DNA from: Gnetum montanum
Lineage: Eukaryota; Streptophyta; Gnetopsida; Gnetales; Gnetaceae
Assembly: GCA_015680685.1 (NCBI GenBank)
Contig: MNCI01005513.1
Coordinates: forward strand, 293,099 to 357,098
Length of the DNA stretch: 64,000 nucleotides
Reading direction: 5' to 3'
The notes under the pieces were generated by a model that worked only from the letters and a program-made list of their open reading frames with translations, was not told the DNA's origin and ran no database searches. The position numbers and the translations under genes are program-made. Below, piece after piece: positions 55,311 through 64,000 of this stretch. Positions within the stretch are counted from its first letter, which is position 1, and the number at the start of each line of letters is the position of its first letter.

Positions 55311-57360
55311 TACCTTCTCAAGTTGGGCCCTACCAATAGTTGAATAAGAAGAACTTCATGTCCAATACCTTTGGGCCATCTAGCTCACAACCACACTAAG
55401 GTCGTTGTCATCATGAATGCAACTTTGCATCATCTACACCACAACCAAGAAAATTGCATCAAACTTCTTTCCAAAGAAAGTTCAAAAACCTTCCTTGCAC
55501 ATGCAATTAAACTTATGGCTTCCTACCATCTCTTGAACTCCTATGTCTACCTTCTCTTCGAGTGTAAGACTATTTATGAGGTAGAAAATCAGATTTTTGC
55601 TCTTCATAAATTTTCATCTAGATCTCTTTCTTCTGATGAAATTAAAGTTTTAAGTATTGGCCTGAAATTCATTTCTCACCCTCTTCTCATTAATCACGGT
55701 GTAGTTTTGAAGGAATTCACTACATTCACCTGACTTCTTTGGTTTAAAATTTCTTCAAAAATAAACCAAAAGAGGTAAACTAGTCTTCTTCACCTTTCGT
55801 GGAAGTAACCTGTCTTGCTAAAATAATGCTACTCAACCCACCCATTAGCAATTTCAACCAGAACTTGGAGACATATATTCTTGATTGTCTATTGTCTCTT
55901 GAAGCTATCTCCCTCCTAAAATTTGCCTCACAAGCCACCACTACCTCGACATCTCCTTGGAGCTCTTGATCAACTTCAAAAATATTAGAGGATTGTGATT
56001 CATCTTGTTGATAAAAACCTAGCTATCTACATTCTTGAATCTTGTTGGTATTATTAAGAGGAAATCAAATAATTATTAGATCCAGAAGTCTACAAACAGG
56101 TAGACATTATCCCACCCAACGTTCTTTGTCATCATCTGTTCTTTATAATCAACCATTTTCCTTAATTTTTTTTTATTTTAAGATGCCCCTCTTGAAAATC
56201 TTAGCTTTTAAGCCTTGTACTTTCTACCTACTCTTGGCTATTAAATCTTGAAAATCCATAAACCTGTTCTAGTTGGTCATCCTATCTGCTCCAAGGTTAT
56301 TTACTGGAACCTACCTTGTGTCTATCCCATGAGCTTCTTTAACCCATCCTCTGTTCTCAACCATACCATTTGGTAGATTCTTCAAACTTGATCCATGACC
56401 TTCACTCTAGAGTTTTACCTAAAAATATATTTCTTTTTACTTTTCACATAGAATCTCTCTATCCAAGAATTATCATGGATCATGGTCTCACTACTCTCTA
56501 AACTATGGTTGAGTCATATTTTTATGCTAACCCTTTTGATTAGTAGGTCTTTTCCATCAATGCCATCATGGAGATTATCTCTTTGATCCTTCAAGAACAT
56601 TTCTTGGAGTTTAATAAGGTCTTCTACAAATAGCTTTAAGGCACTACCATGGGTAGCAACTTCACCATTGTCTATGCTTGCCTATTTTTATGTCACTTAG
56701 AGAAACATGTTTTCTCTACTGTAGGCTCCTGTCACCTTTTGTATTACAAAAGGTACATTGATGATGCCTTTGGCATTTGGAGTAGTTCATAGGATTTCCT
56801 CTTTCAACTACTTGATCGGTATGGTTCTGTTTATCCTACCATCAAGATTACTACCTTCGTATCTACAACCTTAGCCAACATTTTAGATGTATCCTTCTTC
56901 AAGGATTCTAACTTTGTCAACACTAGTATTCCATCTACCAAGTGTTACCAAAAACTGTTGAATGTTTATTTGTACATCTCTTTCTTCTCTTGGCACTCAC
57001 ATCATTGAAAGAAAGCCTTTATTATTATTGTGGTTGAAAGATACCTCATCAAGATATCCTACATCAATGATCTATAGCAAATTCAACTATAACTATACTG
57101 ACAACTTCGTTCTCGAGGATATCCTTCATGCTTCTTCATCCATTGCTTCAACCTTATCCCTACCTCCTCCAAGCAGCATCTTCTTGCATAGCTTCATCAG
57201 TGCCATGATGTTTGCACTAGGAGATGGACCCTTCCCATCTTCAAATTAGAGTTTAGTGCTTTCACTAAATCCTTAAATGTGAGGGTGCTCCTAAATCCTA
57301 TACTTGCTCGGCTCAATTGCCTACTAGAGGAATCCAAGAAAACTTCGTTCTTTCCTCTTC
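55311..57360 (+). pseudogene. Penelope-like reverse transcriptase, copy P1
   Basis: The 5' end matches P2 at about 52860, so the first ~1.25 kb is missing. Visible blocks: FALHKFSSRSLSSDEIKVLS with IGLKFISHP (N-terminal PLE block, L-S-x-x-E-x-x-x-L-x-x-G-L-x-F), IVIHLVDKN and a YKQV-like stretch (the P-A-D-K-G and D-x-x-x-Y-x-x-L region). Motif A is LFTFHIESLYPRI, motif B QLxGTTMGSNF and motif C YKRYIDDAFGIW (YIDD at 56754-56765). The downstream region includes HHxKKAFIII and ILDVSFFKDSNF. Frame breaks occur about every 100-200 bp. Confidence 0.75.
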
Positions 57361-57766
57361 AGAAACAAATTCAAGTGCAACGTCCCAACCCCATCTTAGC
57401 CAGAATAAGTGGAGCCCACTTTAATTTTAGAAAACTAGTGGGTTTATTTCTTATGTAAGATGGGAAACTATATATTCTCATCCAACACTTGTTGCTCCTT
57501 GCACATTTCAGCATCACTACTTAAACATACTAAAGAGGGGTGGGACTTCTCAAAAATATTTTATGTAGCAGCTTTGCCTTTCTATCTACTTAAGCCTTTT
57601 CCAAATTTGTTTCTTATGTCTACTTGACCCTTTTATTTCTACCCTTTTGTTTTTTCTTTAACTGTATAAGATCAAAGTAAAATTATTTTAATTACCCCTA
57701 AAATTTTAAGTGCTCCCAAATTTTTAGTACCTCAAAATTTTAAGTACCCCAAAATTTTAAGTACCT
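57361..57766 (+). repeat. PLE P1 3' tail with minisatellite
   Basis: 3' untranslated region matching the other copies, then four to five units of AAAATTTTAAGTACCCC (57676-57766), mirror-imaged relative to 49921-50434 because P1 is on the plus strand. Confidence 0.75.
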
Positions 57767-59299
57767 TGCACTATACTATACAAAATCATTAGGCTCATAA
57801 TTGGATGCAACAATGAGGTGAATAATGAGATGAGAAGGAATTGCAAAGATTAGAATGTAAGATACTTAATCATGTTCGGAATAAGTTCTTTGTGTCAATT
57901 GTGATTAAGATTATTATCATAGTTATCCGTCAATGTTTTAGACCAATTCCATACCATTAACAGTGATCTCGCATTGATGTGTCGCTACTTGGTGACCATC
58001 ATGAGCTCATAAAAACCACAAAGAACGAACAACACTCTAAAAATAGATGAAAAGAGAAGAAGGAAGGAAGGAAGGGCCTTTGTTAGAGGGGTAATTTTAG
58101 GCATGTGTAACATGTTTTTTAACCCCATAACCAATGCTTCTAGCCCATTATTATGTCTAAGGGATGTGCTTTGAATTCCCATTATTTTTTTTCTTTTTAT
58201 CTCTTCTCTTTTTTTTTAAAAAAAAAATTTATCTCTTCTCTCTTGTTTTTTTTTAAGGAACCATACCATGTAAAGACATGCTTCATGTTTATTGAATGAC
58301 AATAGGAGTAATGATATGTTCCATGAGGAGTCATAGGTACCCAAAAGGAGGTCAAGAGGAGAACCCAACAAATCCCCTTGAGCACCCTTTGCCATTCCCA
58401 CTTGGTCTTTTTCCTCTTTCATCAAGATACAATGATCATTAATTAATTTTAGTTTCATGTAAGAAAAGCCATATTATTTTCATGATAAAGTCCTTTTATT
58501 TAGAGAATTGGAGGGATGGATGATGTGGTTTAACTGCTTTACACAACTATTTACCTAATCATCTTGATAACGTAGGATAAAGATCCAACACATGGTGTTG
58601 ACTTCTGCATCACAATTGGCAATATTTTTATCAACAAAGACATAGTAGGCAATCATAAAAAATAAAGGAAATAACTCAATAAAATAGAAAATTATAAAGA
58701 AAATAAAAATAACAAGAAATTGATAACATATGAAGAATTAGAAAATTTTTGAAGAAATAGGAAAAGGATAAAAAATTGTAAAACAAAAAAGTGAAATTGC
58801 ACTTATTAGTTCTTGATTCAAGATCAATTATCTTCCTCATGACTAAACTCATGGACGAGCATTTGGAAAATGGTCCACACATTCTGTTGGTTATACACCA
58901 TAAGTTTTCCATTTATCATCTTTAACAATTTAATTTCTCACTGGGTAGCACATTTAATAGTGATGATAGTTACATTTCGATCACTTGGAGACATATCTTT
59001 AGCTAGACAAGAAGATGTTTTCTTTTTAATGAATTCAAACATGTTTTCTTTTTTATTTTCTATTTTAGTTCTTATGTCTCCTTGTTTAACATCTTCTTTT
59101 GGTGTATAGTTAGAGTGTAAGATGTTATTCTCTAAGTTCTCTGATTGGTTCATTTTCTTAGGACAAGAACTAATAAGGGTGTTTGATGTTTCCATGCATG
59201 TTTTGAAGGGTTTTGTATTCTCATTTTGAAGCCATTAGGTGTCTTTTGATTTAGTGGCTATTGTGTAGACTTGGTTTTACATACACACTTGTTCCTTAA
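57767..59299 (-). mobile_element. Element X interior, spacer region
   Basis: The X spacer resumes after the PLE cluster (match to the AATGAGATGAGA block and to GCATTGxTxTG near 57970). About 170 bp are missing at the junction compared with A. The AGGCATGTGTAACATG block is at 58100. A minus-strand frame METSNTLISSCPKKMNQSEN (59195-58938) is unrecognised. No protease, RT or integrase motif is present, so X also looks pol-less, as far as it survives. Confidence 0.5.
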
Positions 59300-60721
59300 G
59301 TTTGATGTGAGTTGGTATAGGGATCATGTTAACACCTTAAACTTTTGGCCAACAACTACATCCTTTATCATTATTACTAATGCATAGAATTTTCTGTCTC
59401 TACATAATGATAAGTTCATCTTTTACGTTTTGTGTTGGTGCAGTGATGGTTGTTGGCTTTTGCATAGGATTAGGAGACATTGTTTTTATGAGAAAGGGTG
59501 TTGCACCATATTCACCTTGTGTTGATTTTGATGAGTCAGTACGTCTATGAGTTTTATTCACATGTGTGAGAACTATCCTAAAGAAAGATGTTTTTGAGAC
59601 TTTTTCTAAGATCTACTAGCATTATCATTTACTTGTATGTTCACAACACAAGTGGCATTCTTCTATTGAGGTTGTGGTGCTAATCCTTCCTACATTGTTC
59701 GTTGTCACATATCTTAGAGGGAAGTATGAGAGTATTGAGGATGTGATAGAGGATAAGAGGTATAAGATGGTGATCCCGTCAGAGATGTTGTGCATTGATG
59801 ATATTTAGGAGAGTAGTGATTTTAGGCAAAGGAAGTAGAACCATTTGGAGAAACAGGTTGTTGAACATAATATCCATAAGGGTTCAACTATTAATGACAA
59901 TATTGCTAGTTTGTTTATGGCATCCCACAGGATTGTGGGTTTTTCCACTATGGTTGATAGTAGTTTTGAGGTTGATAAGAAGTCCCACTGGGATAGTACC
60001 TTTGATTGTAGGACTATCTATAATTATCTTAAGGGTAATTTAATCTCTTAGGCATTTGCTTTTCTAAGAACTTGTGGTTCAAAGAAAAAGCCCCAAACTC
60101 TTGTAGATGTAACATAATTGGGCAATAGTCATTTGGATGTTCATATTGGCAGATGTCACATCCATCATCCTCTTCGATATTTGAGTCTATAACCTCTTCT
60201 ACTACAGCTAATTTCCCTTTTTGTTGATAAGTGTCCTTACCTGTTTCTTTGTTCTTTTTCCTTTTCTTGTTTTGATCACTTGATCCTACTTTCTTTACCT
60301 GTTTCTCTATGATTTTGAAGTTGGTTGTAACTTTTTCATTCATTGACTCCCACATCTTATCTACCCTTACTTTAATCTCAGTGATAGACTTTTGTATTAG
60401 CAACAATTTCTGTGAAATCAACTCATCAAAAACTACCTCTTTTTCTTTATCATAAATATGAACCTCTTTTTCGTGAAGAGTTGGATCCCAGTTATATTCC
60501 TTTACACCCTTCATTTTACATAGCTCTCCATCTTCTTTTGCCACTTGTTTAACTAGCCTTTGTATTTGAAGGGCTCTCAATTTGTATAATTGTCCTTGGG
60601 CATTGATCCCAAGGATCTCCCTCATTTCATTACAAAGCCCATCTATGATGTGGAGAAATTGTTGCAGCAAACTTGCTTGTTTGATTTGTCTTATTTTAAT
60701 TAGTTTTGTCATATATGTCAA
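59300..60721 (-). pseudogene. gag: Gag polyprotein, C-terminal half, element X
   Basis: HIIDGLCNEMREILGINAQG matches the end of the Gag domain in A and D. A long Lys/Glu-rich helix follows (ELISQKLLLIQKSITEIKVR...), then the knuckle CDICQYEHPNDYC (C-x2-C-x3-H-x4-C intact) and a diverged tail. The frame is open for 230 codons. The N-terminal half of gag, primer site and 5' LTR of X are missing, cut near 60655 by the 3' end of element E. Confidence 0.7.
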
Positions 60722-60902
60722 TCATGCATTGCACGATAATTTTGTAAACACTACTTCGATCACAATGTGGCATTCATACTGGAGTGTGCCATGTATATAA
60801 GTCATAATTTCAAAGTGTGTATATAATCCCATATATTTTGCAAGGAACTCTATTCTCCTTTTGTTTAAACTCAAGGATGAGTTTTTAGTTAGTCGTGAAG
60901 GT
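60655..60902 (+). mobile_element. Element E, 3' interior end
   Basis: Plus-strand counterpart of the 3' interior of the Athila-like elements. AACTCAAGGATGAGTTTTTA and the PPT-like GTGAAGGTA match the complement of the PPT flank in A, B, D and X. It is the only Athila-type 3' end here on the plus strand apart from the 62.3 kb fragment. Confidence 0.5.
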
Positions 60903-61013
60903 ATGATAAAACCTTTCTATGCAAGCCTATGATATTGTAGCTTTGTGTACTTCATTGTAGATGCAATGTTGTGGACCATGGTCATGCCTATAAATACCAA
61001 CCCGACATCGCAT
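60903..61013 (+). repeat. LTR-like terminal repeat of element E, right copy
   Basis: TGATAAAACCTTTC...ATAAATACCAACCC, then CGCATC. It pairs with 3744-3868. The G integrase frame resumes immediately after it. Confidence 0.4.
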
Positions 61014-62205
61014 CGAATGAAATTGACATACTTGAAAAAATTATTCACAGCTATAAGGATGCTAGAAACTCATTGTACCATGAGAAGACCTATAAAAGAT
61101 CCATGAATATAGTTACTCATAAAAGCTCTCAAATTTTCAAGGGATGGAGCAAATCCTCTAATCCATCATTATATCTCTTATTCTAGTGGCATACTAGATA
61201 ACTTCGCACAAAGTTAGCCACGTCAACTCCCAGATTCGTGCAATAGAAGTTAAGCTCTAATAGTAATACAATTATTTTGTGCTCTAGATTACTTAGCTAA
61301 AGAATGTTATGACATTTGTTAATAATTTGAGAACGTAAGGATCCCCAATCTAGAATATAAATTCTTATTATTTGAATATGAACAGGCCATCAACTTCACT
61401 AAAATTTGAACCATCGTCGTCCCGAACCAGCTACAATAACTCATCATCACTCTAATCTTCATGCAGTATGTCTTGAATTATTTCCTAGAGTTTATGCTCA
61501 ACCATCATCCAAGATCTATTAGGTTGATCCATAATCTCCATTAAGTAGACCTGAGGATGACAACATGATGCATCACCCACCATATTCTCTCTACTCAATC
61601 AATACATTAAAAATTAAACTTTTAGAGCAAACTCAACCATCAAGCTTGCTTTGATTTCAACTTGGATTAAATGAATAGTTATCTTATGGAATAATTATTT
61701 GTTTTTATCGCAACAAGATCACTTATAAGGTAGTGTCATAATGTGCAAAGGTTGTGCACAATGGTGAACATCTCCTTTCATGCATAGAATACAACTATGC
61801 TATAGGATTTATTTTATTTGATTCATGCATCATAAGGTGATTCTCTGATAAGAGAACACCTTTAATCATCCCATCTAAAGCATCAATATGAGCCTTGAAT
61901 AGTTAAAAAATCTTAAGAAGAGCCAACACAAGTTAGGTTATGACAATCATCTTGATATTGTCAAAAGCATCTTAGTAATTATCATCTCATTTCCAAGGAA
62001 AGTCCTTCTTTTGAAAATTGGTTAAGGTAATAGTCACACCCAAGAATCCCTAAAGAAACATCTAGTAATAATTAATCAATCACAAGAATGGGTGCACCTC
62101 ATGTATTTCTTTTAGATTAGACCAAGTGGCAATGGCCTTCACTTTCTTGGGGTTTGGTTTCCAACTATGTCCATTAATGATGTGGCCAAGAAATTTCAAT
62201 TCCAT
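61014..62205 (-). pseudogene. pol: Chromovirus-type RT end, RNase H and integrase N-terminus (element G, right piece)
   Basis: Minus strand, in order. RT end: MELKFLGHIINGHSWKPNPK then KVKAIATWSNLKEIHEV (62205-62080). RNase H: LTNFQKKDFPWK, FKAHIDALDGMIKGVLLSE (Asp retained) and MHESNKINPIA. Spacer: NFSEVDGLFIFK. Integrase zinc region: ANFVRSYLVCH*NKRYNDGL. First core block: FIGLLMVQ, SILIAVNNFFKYVNFI. All are recognisable gypsy chromovirus-type blocks with stops between. The rest of the integrase is at 3159-3743. Confidence 0.7.
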
Positions 62206-62299
62206 TTTTTAGAGAAGGCCCTAGTTCTGTTTTCTTGATTGATTAGAAGATTATGGAATCAAGGTAGCATTTAAGATACATAAATAATACACCAAGGAA

Positions 62300-63003
62300 T
62301 GCCCTAGATGCATAATATGTAGAAATTTCCAAGCTTGTGCCAAAAAAACGTTAGGTAGAAAAATACTAGGCACAGAGGCCATAATTGATCAACTTCAACA
62401 AGAAATAGTTCAATCATAAGAAACATTTGAAATTACACTTGAATCAAGAGAAGGTATCACTATGGTGGTAATTTAGCATAAGGACAAATATGGAGTTGCT
62501 AAACTTTTCATCACTAAAATCAAAGATGCATTTAATATCTTTATTGTATCGCCCACTAACTTCACATGAAGTTAAGATAGTCAAGTAGTGGCTAGAACTT
62601 CTAGAAAATATAAAGAAAAAGAGAATATGATAACAGAATAACATGAGAATATATTAGATAAATTAGTCTAAATACAACATCTTTTTAACATCCTCAAGGA
62701 TATCATTGCAATGTAATTTGAGTTAATTTCTACAAAAGGTAAGCTAGTAATGGTAGAAACAAGGCTACAACATATTGAGTTGGAGATCTAAAAACTTCAA
62801 AATGAGTTAATCCAAGTCATAACTGAGAAACAAAGCTTTGCTAATTATGTACAACTAGAGCATTTAGTAGTATTCAAAAAAGAGTAGGTGAACCAACTAA
62901 TGGTCCACCAACAATAATTAGAAATGGAAAGAGAAAAGGTAACATGGGATTCATCCACTATAGATGTCAAAACATACACCCATGCCAAAGTAATCATTAC
63001 AAT
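62300..63003 (+). pseudogene. ORF2 coiled-coil fragment on the plus strand (element H)
   Basis: Plus-strand frame with stops: TEAIIDQLQQEIVQS, LISTKGKLVMVETRLQHIEL, EIxKLQNELIQVITEKQSFA and REKVTWDSSTIDVKTYTHAK. It aligns with the D ORF2 coiled-coil (LICMKGKLVMAEIKTEHAKA, EKADWNAYKAQVQTYVHAKA). It is a fragment of another family member in opposite orientation, truncated by the G RT on the left and by an LTR at 63004. Confidence 0.6.
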
Positions 63004-63580
63004 TGATGAGTGGCAAGGTACCCCTACACTCAACCATACGAAACGAGCGTAGCACGCGTGATCCGGTCGAACTCCACAGACTAAGTGCCTACACGCCCCA
63101 TGGAACACTTGGGGTTAATCATTCATTGTCTTCCCAGACTTACTTGTAGTTGTCATGGTGTATGGTTAAGTAAGTCCGAGGTATATGATTTTCATAGTCT
63201 TTTATGTTTTATCTCCTATGCTATCGAGGTGAAGGGTTGGTGAAACTAACTAACTCTAACTAATGAACTAAGTCTAAATTACCTAACGTTAGCATCCGTT
63301 CCCACTTACCGTACACACCCTGAACTGATGCAACCGCGACTACCAAATGCTAATCGTCACTGGGATCACCACGCGTAACGCACGTGCTCGAAGTGGTCGT
63401 ACTAAGGCACTTAACTAGGAGGAAAGGGTTGAGAGAATCTAAGCTAGCCTAAATGCGATGAGCAGCCAATTCCTTGACTAACCATACATATCTTCGTGCA
63501 CGACTACCACTGGGATTACCAAGCGTAGATCCTGAATATGCCACTGGGTTATCAAGTAGTCACACTAGATGCTCGTAATT
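63004..63580 (-). repeat. Chimeric LTR fragment
   Basis: Starts TGATGAGTGGCAAGG, as in A and D. The first ~400 bp belong to a distinct subfamily with many CpG sites. From about 63415 it matches the middle of LTR A (GAATCTAAGCTAGCCTAA and onward to ATGCTCGTAAT). It therefore looks like a recombinant of two LTR subfamilies and stops at 63580. Confidence 0.6.
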
Positions 63581-64000
63581 GTTGGCGACCGTTTGGGATG
63601 CGACCGCCAAAGAGTGTCCTCGAACAGGATTTAGGTGCCTGTTGGTCCCTGGCAACACCAAGGCCCAGATACCTCCAAATAAACTTAGTAGTTAATGTGA
63701 GTATGTGTGTGTGCTGTTGCGGTGTGTGGTTGTGTAAAATGTAACAATTGCGTTGTGTGTGAACTACAAATGACTTACTTTAAAGAGATTCAGCCAACTT
63801 TGCCAAGTACTGTGAGTTGTTGAAAATTTCCTATTTTGTTCAACTGCCTAGTCTACGCGGTTCTTATAATACCTACTTGTAACAAATAAAATTTTGCAAA
63901 AACATTTGAGCACAACTCCGCAATCTACTCCTAATTTTCCCCAGAGAAAGAGATAGTTCCACAAGAAAACTAGAAATAGAGCAAGATTCGATGGAAATAA
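63581..64000. other. Unassigned sequence at the right edge
   Basis: Begins TTGGCGACCGTTTGGGATGC, which has the look of a primer site or LTR edge. A TG-rich tract (63698-63760) follows. No coding frame is recognised. Confidence 0.3.

Larger units (their letters stand above)
49921..57766. mobile_element. Cluster of Penelope-like elements (PLEs)
   Basis: Five related pieces. Minus strand: P2 (54150-50435, nearly full), tails P4 (54425-54138) and P5 (54567-54450). Plus strand: P3 (54568-55310, 3' part) followed head-to-tail by P1 (55311-57766, 5' truncated). All share the same 3' end: TTTGTTTCTTATGTCTA, then an AAAGTAAAATTTT stretch and the 17 bp minisatellite. The cluster interrupts the interior of X. 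Partial tandems and inverted truncated copies are typical of PLEs. No GIY-YIG endonuclease motif was seen after RT or at the N-terminus. Confidence 0.7.

Noticed and set aside
49921-57766. Interstitial telomere repeats next to the PLEs
   Set aside because: The unit AAAATTTTAAGTACCCC is not the plant telomere repeat TTTAGGG, nor a simple variant.
58676-58912. 78-codon Phe/Leu-rich minus-strand frame
   Set aside because: Translation of A/T-rich low-complexity sequence.
63690-63770. TG-rich tract as a regulatory or Z-DNA element
   Set aside because: Short and imperfect; nothing nearby gives it a role.

Overview
The window looks like intergenic DNA from a vascular plant with a very large, repeat-filled genome. 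A gymnosperm fits best, because degenerate Athila, Tat and chromovirus-type Ty3/gypsy elements sit beside Penelope-like elements. That taxonomic call is inference. I found no intact host gene, no tRNA or rRNA and no CRISPR array. Almost every long reading frame is a broken retroelement gene. I name the elements G, E, A, X, B, T, D, C, P and H.

Layout. 1-1.6 kb: no recognisable gene, apart from a probable tRNA-derived SINE at 1.37-1.59 kb. 3.16-3.74 kb: C-terminal half of a chromovirus-like integrase (G, minus strand). Its missing N-terminal half, RNase H and end of RT reappear at 61.0-62.2 kb, so most of the window lies inside that one integrase gene. 4.2-10.8 kb: element A, an Athila-like element with LTRs, a tRNA-Asp-type primer site and gag but no pol. 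10.8-11.3 and 48.5-48.9 kb: the two halves of LTR X, split by B. 11.3-12.7 and 36.5-48.5 kb: remains of B, whose second LTR is split by C. 12.7-27.2 kb: a plus-strand Tat-type element (T) with gag, protease, RT, two RNase H domains and integrase. It carries a 4.4 kb antisense, apparently intron-containing gene between protease and RT. 27.2-36.5 kb: element D, a second pol-less Athila-like element. 36.9-48.0 kb: element C, a pol-bearing Athila. 48.9-60.65 kb: interior of X, interrupted at 49.9-57.8 kb by a head-to-head, partly tandem cluster of Penelope-like elements with a 16-17 bp minisatellite at their 3' ends. 60.65-61.0 kb: 3' end of a plus-strand element E. 62.3-64 kb: an ORF2 fragment, a chimeric LTR and unassigned sequence.

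How the parts relate. A, B, C, D and X share LTR ends (TGATGA...TCATCA), an Asp-type primer site where that end survives, and a G-rich polypurine tract; all lie on the minus strand. C carries the pol functions. A and D keep only gag plus a downstream ORF2 in the Athila env-like position, so they are probably non-autonomous and used enzymes from C-like relatives. ORF2 is preceded by a conserved branch point and 3' splice site. In C and D an LTR-like palindrome cluster plus TATA box lies about 450-500 bp upstream of ORF2. Two nestings are supported by near-identical 5 bp target duplications (C into LTR B, B into LTR X). Two single-N positions are each flanked by 47 bp direct copies and look like assembly joins.
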